This document shows, in pieces, positions 58,905 to 64,000 of a DNA stretch of 64,000 nt. This stretch comes from Paenibacillus alba (lineage in GTDB: Bacteria > Bacillota > Bacilli > Paenibacillales > NBRC-103111), in NCBI RefSeq assembly GCF_013204855.1, contig NZ_JABMKZ010000004.1, forward strand, positions 186,001 to 250,000, in the 5' to 3' direction. The position numbers and the translations under genes were made by a program. Position 1 is the first letter of the stretch; each line of letters begins with the position of its first letter. A model generated the notes under the pieces. It was not told the origin of the DNA. It ran no database searches and worked only from the letters and a program-made list of their open reading frames with translations.

Positions 58905-61235
58905 TTATTTCAGTTCCGTAATGAACCTATTCACTTCACCTGTTGGTGTATTCACGGTTTCATACACTTTGATGGAAACCTTATTTTGAATTTGATCTTG
59001 CGTAAGATTGCTGAAGCTTAGGTTTTGGCTACCACTCACCAGGCGATTTGTCCCGGTAAAAGGGAAAGAACTCGAACCCAAAGAACGTCCTAATGAATCA
59101 ACTAACTCGAACTTCATCTTGGAAAAGTTAGTATCGAGCACAACTTCCGCATCGCGTTCCATGTCCATATCCAGATTTAATTTGTACGTATATGAAAAGC
59201 CAGTAGTTCCCATCGTAGTCAACTGCGATAATGTCCAGCTTTTCAGGTTTAGCTTGAATGGATACAATGAAATGCTATTATGATCATTGTCGTTTTGAAT
59301 ACTTACTTTGTAGCTGGCAATGGTAGATTTGTAGGCAGAATTTGAAAGCACCTCTTGCACATTCAATTGATATTTCTCACTTTGCTCTGTGGACGGCAGG
59401 GTGAAGCCATAACTGACGATAATCCCTGTCCCTGGAGCTATATCTTGTGTGCTAACAGTTTGACGGCTTCCTGCATATGTTTTGCCCTCGTTGCCGGCTA
59501 GTTCCGCTCCGAAAGATGGAACCGGAATTGGCTTATCACTTTTGTTGATTAGTTTAAACTTAGCTAATCCCGTTTGATTTCCGTTTTCTTCATTTTTCGT
59601 TACATGCAGTTCTTCTAGCGATACATTCAGACTCGGATTAATGAAATCATTCATTTGCTTGAATGTCATCGGCGTACCGAAAATATAGGAACTTCCGACC
59701 GCTCCTGTGGTAAACCCATCATTCGCAGGAAGTCTGAATCCAATACGTCCTGTGTAGTATTGAATCGGTCCATTCTGTCCTTGCTTTAAGAAGCTTTCAG
59801 CCGATAGCACGTAGAAGGCATTCAACTTCGTATCCGTATCGGTCGTAATTGCAAAATGAATCGACTTCTGCCCTCCCGCTTCAATACTAATCGGCGTTTC
59901 TTCCACCCGTTTTCCGATAAAGGATTTGCCTTCGGCTTTCCCGCTAAGGACAAAATTCGGAATGGTTTCGGCGTAGATTCCCTCGTTCTTCGCCTGAACT
60001 TCCACGATATAGGTCGGAGTTTGTCCTGTAAACTGCTTGGACATGCTCACGGCTGAATACTTCAGCGCAGAAGTTTCGCCTGGAATGGAAAACCGTGCCC
60101 CCCAATCGCCCAACAAAACCGAATCCTGTATGACAGCGTCATTGCCGCGCCACACGATGGAATCAATTGCCGCATTTGCTAGGACTGTCTCCCGTTTAGG
60201 ATACACATCTTGATCGACATCAACCCAAAGCAGCTTGCTCAAACTGATATCTGTTTTCATTTCGATATCCGTCATATAGCTTAGCGTGACATTGCCCTGA
60301 GGAAGAATCGAATTCGCATTGCTAGCGCTTGGTTGCAGGGTATAGACCGTCCCATCTGCCGTTTGGATGCGAAGCTCATAATCCGGAATCCGGACGGTAG
60401 AACTGGACGCATTTGACAATTTGATCACAGCCCCGACTCTCCAGCCATTTGCTGTTTTTTCCTGTACGACGCTTTTGATTTGAGCCTGGGCATTAGCTGT
60501 CAAAGGATAAGTAGTCGAAACCTCATCTGGAATTTCTGCCTTGGCTGCCATCGTATTGCCCACAGAACTAATTTCCGCTCTGCTTCCCGGCACATACTGG
60601 CGCTTCGCTTCGTAGGAGGATGTCACCAGCATATCGCGGGTGGCAGGGGAATTCCCGCCGAACGTACCGGAAATCTGATTCTCTAGCAAACCCATTTGGA
60701 CAGCCAGAGCGACGTACCCTTTAGCCCAACCGGAGACCGTACTGTCACTTACTCCCCCATTGGATCTAGCCTCAGCCTCTTTATTCAATCCGCGCATCAG
60801 GAAGGCGGCTAGTTGTTCTTTGGTTACCTCGCCTCCCGGGTTGTACGTGTTGTCGCCATAGCCATCTGTAAGATTCGCAGCTTTCAGCGCCTCGATATAG
60901 GGAAGGGCATATCCATTGGCAGGATCAGCAGCGCTCACATCGCGGAAACTGGAGACGCTTCGTGAAGTTTCCACTTTCAAACCGAAGATCAAAGCGGCTA
61001 CCTTCGCGAATTGGGCGCGGTTCATTTTATCGTGAAGTCCGAACACACCGTCGCTCACGCCATCAAAAATACCCGCGGCAATCATGGCATCAAATTTAGC
61101 TTTCGTTCCTGCATCCAGTTGATTCAAATCACTGAAATCTACAGAGGATTTAGGAGAAGCGGCTCCTACCGCTACCGTTGAGAATAGGGTAGCGGCCATA
61201 GACGCGCTGATGATAACGGATAAACTTTTCTTCAT
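58905..61235 (-). CDS. S-layer homology (SLH) domain protein
   Basis: A 776-residue secreted protein. Signal peptide (KKSLSVIISASMAATLFSTV, cleavage near VGA-AS), then three SLH repeats that bind cell-wall polymers: about 33-88 (FDAMIAAGIFDGVSDGVFG), 93-150 (YIEALKAANLTDGYGDNTYN) and 160-210 (GYVALAVQMGLLENQISGTF). The remainder (about 240-776) is a chain of beta-rich domains with repeated features (SIEAGGQKSIHFAI, DIAPGTGIIVSYGFTL), like Ig-fold surface domains without enzyme motifs. The ATG at 61235 has GGAGG upstream; a longer in-frame start has none. It is an outer-surface structural or binding protein. Confidence 0.92.
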   Translation of the reverse strand: MKKSLSVIISASMAATLFSTVAVGAASPKSSVDFSDLNQLDAGTKAKFDAMIAAGIFDGVSDGVFGLHDKMNRAQFAKVAALIFGLKVETSRSVSSFRDVSAADPANGYALPYIEALKAANLTDGYGDNTYNPGGEVTKEQLAAFLMRGLNKEAEARSNGGVSDSTVSGWAKGYVALAVQMGLLENQISGTFGGNSPATRDMLVTSSYEAKRQYVPGSRAEISSVGNTMAAKAEIPDEVSTTYPLTANAQAQIKSVVQEKTANGWRVGAVIKLSNASSSTVRIPDYELRIQTADGTVYTLQPSASNANSILPQGNVTLSYMTDIEMKTDISLSKLLWVDVDQDVYPKRETVLANAAIDSIVWRGNDAVIQDSVLLGDWGARFSIPGETSALKYSAVSMSKQFTGQTPTYIVEVQAKNEGIYAETIPNFVLSGKAEGKSFIGKRVEETPISIEAGGQKSIHFAITTDTDTKLNAFYVLSAESFLKQGQNGPIQYYTGRIGFRLPANDGFTTGAVGSSYIFGTPMTFKQMNDFINPSLNVSLEELHVTKNEENGNQTGLAKFKLINKSDKPIPVPSFGAELAGNEGKTYAGSRQTVSTQDIAPGTGIIVSYGFTLPSTEQSEKYQLNVQEVLSNSAYKSTIASYKVSIQNDNDHNSISLYPFKLNLKSWTLSQLTTMGTTGFSYTYKLNLDMDMERDAEVVLDTNFSKMKFELVDSLGRSLGSSSFPFTGTNRLVSGSQNLSFSNLTQDQIQNKVSIKVYETVNTPTGEVNRFITELK

Positions 61236-61286
61236 AGTCTTGTGCCTCCCAAAATAATTCGAACTTATAAACCGCATGCGCAGCCG

Positions 61287-62852
61287 TTACTCTTTGACTT
61301 CGGCCGGCGCCTTTTTCCTCTGAATAAATAATAAAACAAACGGAATACATACAAAAGCCGGTATTGCGGAAATAAAAAACGTATCTGCAATTGACCTGAC
61401 ATAGGCTTCTTTTTGCATGAAACCGGCCAGGTAGGAAGTCGCTGTACCCGAGGCAGTGGTCATATCTACCGCCCAGCTATAGATGGCTCCTGCGAGAGAA
61501 GATATCGTACTGCTTGCCGTCATGGAATCAATAGGCACACTTTCTGAAATGTGCTGGTAATGGATGACCTGGCGACTGCTCATAATCGCTGTAAATATCG
61601 CAATCCCAAGTGAACCTGCCACTTGACGGCATACGTTTGAAAGCGGCGAGGCGTTGCCTACTTGCTGCGGAGTCACCGCGTTCATTCCCGCTGAGGTTAA
61701 CGGCATCATACAAACGCCTATTCCGATGCCTCGAATCGATAATATGAGATTGAACCAACTGGTCGGCGTATCCGCCGTCAACTGATGCAATTGCAGGGTC
61801 GTTACCCCCAGGATAGTCAGACCTGCAATACAAATAGGAACAATCCCGAATCGCTCTGCCAGCTTCCCGCTAATGGCCATCATCACCGCCATCGCGATCG
61901 ATTGCGGCATCAAGAGCATCCCGGTCTGCATGGCCGTAAGCCCTTGAATACTTTGCAGATAGACCGGGGCTAGGAACGTGCCGCCCATCATCCCCACCAT
62001 GACCAAGCTGCCCGCGATAACGCTAACTGTAAATTTAAGATTTTTAAATAAGTACAAATCCAAGACAGGCTGCTTCGCTCCAAGCTCCACCCAGATCAAC
62101 AGGATTAAACTGAAGAAAGCAACAAACAGCAGGCTGACAATGAACAAGGATGTCCAACCTTGTGACTGCCCTTTGCTTAAAGCCAGCAGCAGGCTCCCGA
62201 AGAAGATCATGGACAAAAGCGCCCCGGGCGTGTCAAATTTTAATCCGGATGTGCGCGGCGACTCCTTCATGAGAATCTTTCCTAATATTACAGCCAAAAT
62301 CCCGATCGGCACATTGATGAAAAAGAGAATCCGCCAGCTGAAATTTTGGATTAGATATCCCCCGAATGTCGGCCCGAGTGCGGGAGCCACCATCGCCGCA
62401 ATCCCCCATAGGCCCATTGCCGTACCTGTTTTTTCCTTGGGAAAGGTCGTGAAAATAATGGACATCCCGACCGGCATGATGAAGCCGCCGGCGAATCCTT
62501 GAATAATCCTGAACATAATCATGGTGTTGGCGCTCCACGCCAAACCGCATAATACGGAAAATACGGTAAAACCGGCTACGGAATAAATAAATAAGTTCTT
62601 ATTGCCGAATCTCGCCCCCAAATATCCGCTCATCGGAATGACCATCGCAGAAGCTAGCGTATATCCGGTAATGATCCATTGCATGGTCGTGAGATCCGAA
62701 CCGAATACGGCGACGAACTTGTTCATGGCCACGTTCATTAAGCTGCTGTTCAACACAGCGACAAAGGTACCTATGATGATGGCAATAAGCGAAAACCACA
62801 TTTGACTGTTGCCTTCTGATTTTGGTTGTGTAACCACCGATTCATCGGCCAT
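61287..62852 (-). CDS. MFS transporter, DHA2/EmrB family
   Basis: A 521-residue exporter with 14 helices. Motif A is GYLGARFGNKNLFIYS, with WIITGYTLASAMVIPMSG ahead of it; helix 5 has MVAPALGPTFGGYLI, followed by WRILFFINVPIGI, all marks of EmrB/QacA-type drug:proton antiporters. GGAGG lies seven bases before the ATG. It follows the HlyD-type gene by 11 bases, so the two form an EmrAB-like pump. Confidence 0.93.
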   Translation of the reverse strand: MADESVVTQPKSEGNSQMWFSLIAIIIGTFVAVLNSSLMNVAMNKFVAVFGSDLTTMQWIITGYTLASAMVIPMSGYLGARFGNKNLFIYSVAGFTVFSVLCGLAWSANTMIMFRIIQGFAGGFIMPVGMSIIFTTFPKEKTGTAMGLWGIAAMVAPALGPTFGGYLIQNFSWRILFFINVPIGILAVILGKILMKESPRTSGLKFDTPGALLSMIFFGSLLLALSKGQSQGWTSLFIVSLLFVAFFSLILLIWVELGAKQPVLDLYLFKNLKFTVSVIAGSLVMVGMMGGTFLAPVYLQSIQGLTAMQTGMLLMPQSIAMAVMMAISGKLAERFGIVPICIAGLTILGVTTLQLHQLTADTPTSWFNLILSIRGIGIGVCMMPLTSAGMNAVTPQQVGNASPLSNVCRQVAGSLGIAIFTAIMSSRQVIHYQHISESVPIDSMTASSTISSLAGAIYSWAVDMTTASGTATSYLAGFMQKEAYVRSIADTFFISAIPAFVCIPFVLLFIQRKKAPAEVKE

Positions 62853-62863
62853 AAGAGTGCCTC

Positions 62864-64000
62864 CTATTCGGCTTTTACCTTCGTGCCCTCAGTCAAATTG
62901 GCTGTAGGATTCACGATGATTTGTTGGTTGGCTTTGATTTTATCGTTAGGCTGCACATACAGCCAATCCTGGTTCTTCTCTTCTGTTTTCACCTCAACGA
63001 GATGTGCCATATTGGTATCCATGGTGAACAGATATTCCTTTTGATCTTTTTTGACAACAGCGCTTTTCGGCACTTCCACACGACTTTGCTGGGCAGCATC
63101 CAATTTCACTTCTGCCACCATGCCGGCAAACAACAAACCCTCTTTATTGTCGACTTTTACTTTGACAGGAAATGAGTTGCTGTTCGTGTTCGCAACCGGG
63201 CTAACGAATGCGATTACGCCATGAAAGCTCTTATCCGGTATGTTTTGTATAGTGACGTCTACCGTCATGCCCTCTTTCACTTGTGAAATCTGGCTATCCG
63301 CAACACTCAACTCCACCTGAACTTGATCCATATTGACAAGCGAGAGCATCTGCACGCCGGCTTGCGCCAGCTCACCCGGCGAAATGCTTTTCTTCACGAT
63401 GATTCCGTCGATCGGAGCGGTAATTGTCGCATTGCTAAGCCCGCTGTTCGCAAGCTCAAGACTCGCGTTCAAACGGTCAACATCTGCCTGAAGTGCTTTG
63501 AGCGTATTGTCGGTAGGTCCGATTTTGGTGAGCTGCAGCTTGGCCTCGGCTCCCTGCAATTGGGCTTGAGCCGTTTTCTGCGCACCTTTCGCCTGCTCGT
63601 AGCTGGCTTTCGCCTTTTCATAATCGAGCGTACCTTTATCCAAATCTGCTTGAGATACACTAGAACTGCTATCGAATGCATTGCGTATACGGTTATAAGT
63701 GCTTGTTGAGAGATCCAGCGCAGCCTTAGCTTGTTCCAGTCCAGCAGTCGTTTGTTCGTAAGCGCCGCGGGCTGCATTTATTGAGCTTTGAAGTCCTTCA
63801 ATCTCTTGTGTTCTGGCGCCTGCCTGTGTATCGGCGAGCTTCGCTTGAGCAGCTATGGAGGATGATTCAGCTTGTTTAACCTGCTGGGTTAATTCATTGG
63901 TTTCAAGTTGAAACAACACATCGCCCTTTTTAACTTTGCTGCCTTCCTGTACATTGACTTCAGCAACTTTACCAGAAACCTTCGAGACAATATTGATGCT
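62864..64000 (-). CDS. HlyD/EmrA family membrane fusion protein, 5' end outside window
   Basis: The frame is open to the right edge (VSGKVAEVNVQEGSKVKKGD near the edge is the first biotinyl-lipoyl half), so the N-terminal membrane anchor lies beyond 64000. Visible: a long helical hairpin rich in Ala/Gln/Lys (about 63340-63900), the second lipoyl half (NATITAPIDGIIVKKSISPG), and beta-barrel domains ending in KSAVVKKDQKEYLF and KANQQIIVNPTANL. It works with the EmrB-like pump encoded immediately downstream. Confidence 0.93.
   Translation of the reverse strand, partial: SINIVSKVSGKVAEVNVQEGSKVKKGDVLFQLETNELTQQVKQAESSSIAAQAKLADTQAGARTQEIEGLQSSINAARGAYEQTTAGLEQAKAALDLSTSTYNRIRNAFDSSSSVSQADLDKGTLDYEKAKASYEQAKGAQKTAQAQLQGAEAKLQLTKIGPTDNTLKALQADVDRLNASLELANSGLSNATITAPIDGIIVKKSISPGELAQAGVQMLSLVNMDQVQVELSVADSQISQVKEGMTVDVTIQNIPDKSFHGVIAFVSPVANTNSNSFPVKVKVDNKEGLLFAGMVAEVKLDAAQQSRVEVPKSAVVKKDQKEYLFTMDTNMAHLVEVKTEEKNQDWLYVQPNDKIKANQQIIVNPTANLTEGTKVKAE

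Overview
The window looks like a chromosomal segment of a spore-forming, low-to-moderate GC Firmicute, most likely Paenibacillus or a close relative. The evidence is a GerA-type germinant receptor operon, two YjcZ-type micro-proteins, an S-layer-homology protein, YesM/YesN-type regulation of a sugar ABC importer, a ydaO-type c-di-AMP riboswitch, strong AGGAGG-type ribosome binding sites and frequent GTG/TTG starts. I saw no rRNA, tRNA, CRISPR array, intact insertion sequence or prophage.

Layout. 1-7 kb: the 3' part of a PQQ-type sugar dehydrogenase gene, a three-gene germinant receptor operon, and a divergent LysR regulator/MFS exporter pair. 7-10.5 kb: a single 1168-residue protein with the N-terminal LQRTVGNQAV signature seen in cargo of extracellular contractile injection systems, and a C-terminal kinase-like segment. 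10.8-19.2 kb (minus strand): a sugar-uptake operon transcribed as DUF1349 protein, YesM-like kinase, YesN-like regulator, acyl-CoA-dehydrogenase-like flavoprotein, binding lipoprotein and two permeases. 19.4-26.3 kb (minus): a Dpp/Nik-type importer, including a permease-ATPase fusion, behind three small genes (one FmdE-like, two cysteine-free paralogues). Two perfect Fur boxes lie in front of the operon and a third near-perfect one lies inside it. 26.3-27.9 kb: a gene-poor stretch with decayed ORFs, a roughly 180-bp palindromic repeat element and a c-di-AMP riboswitch controlling a 98-residue protein. 28.1-34.1 kb: a complete bioADBF-hydrolase-bioC operon with a BirA-type operator.

34.3-39.4 kb: csaA, an aminoglycoside-phosphotransferase-like gene, a GlcG/HbpS-like protein, proline dehydrogenase with an AraC regulator, a nonsense-mutated GNAT remnant, and a PL7 alginate lyase homologue that has phenylalanine where the catalytic histidine should be and a consensus cre site upstream. 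A second copy of the repeat element sits at 39.6 kb. 39.8-54 kb is a metal/respiration/signalling block: a YtkA-like lipoprotein with its two-component system, two YjcZ genes, a secreted protein, a membrane-anchored hydrolase, a second two-component system, an orphan response regulator, a cupredoxin, and a cydAB operon that includes a 36-residue CydS-like subunit and carries a perfect Crp/Fnr box at a class II position. 54-58 kb is an AT-rich accessory stretch with four GNAT acetyltransferases, one truncated GNAT and two small membrane proteins. 58-64 kb holds a DeoR regulator, the SLH protein and an EmrAB-type exporter that runs off the right edge.

The best candidates for undescribed biology are the orphan injection-system-type effector (7-10.5 kb), the Fur-boxed FmdE-like/Dpp-type operon (19.4-26.3 kb), and the c-di-AMP riboswitch driving a small unknown protein next to the palindromic repeat.
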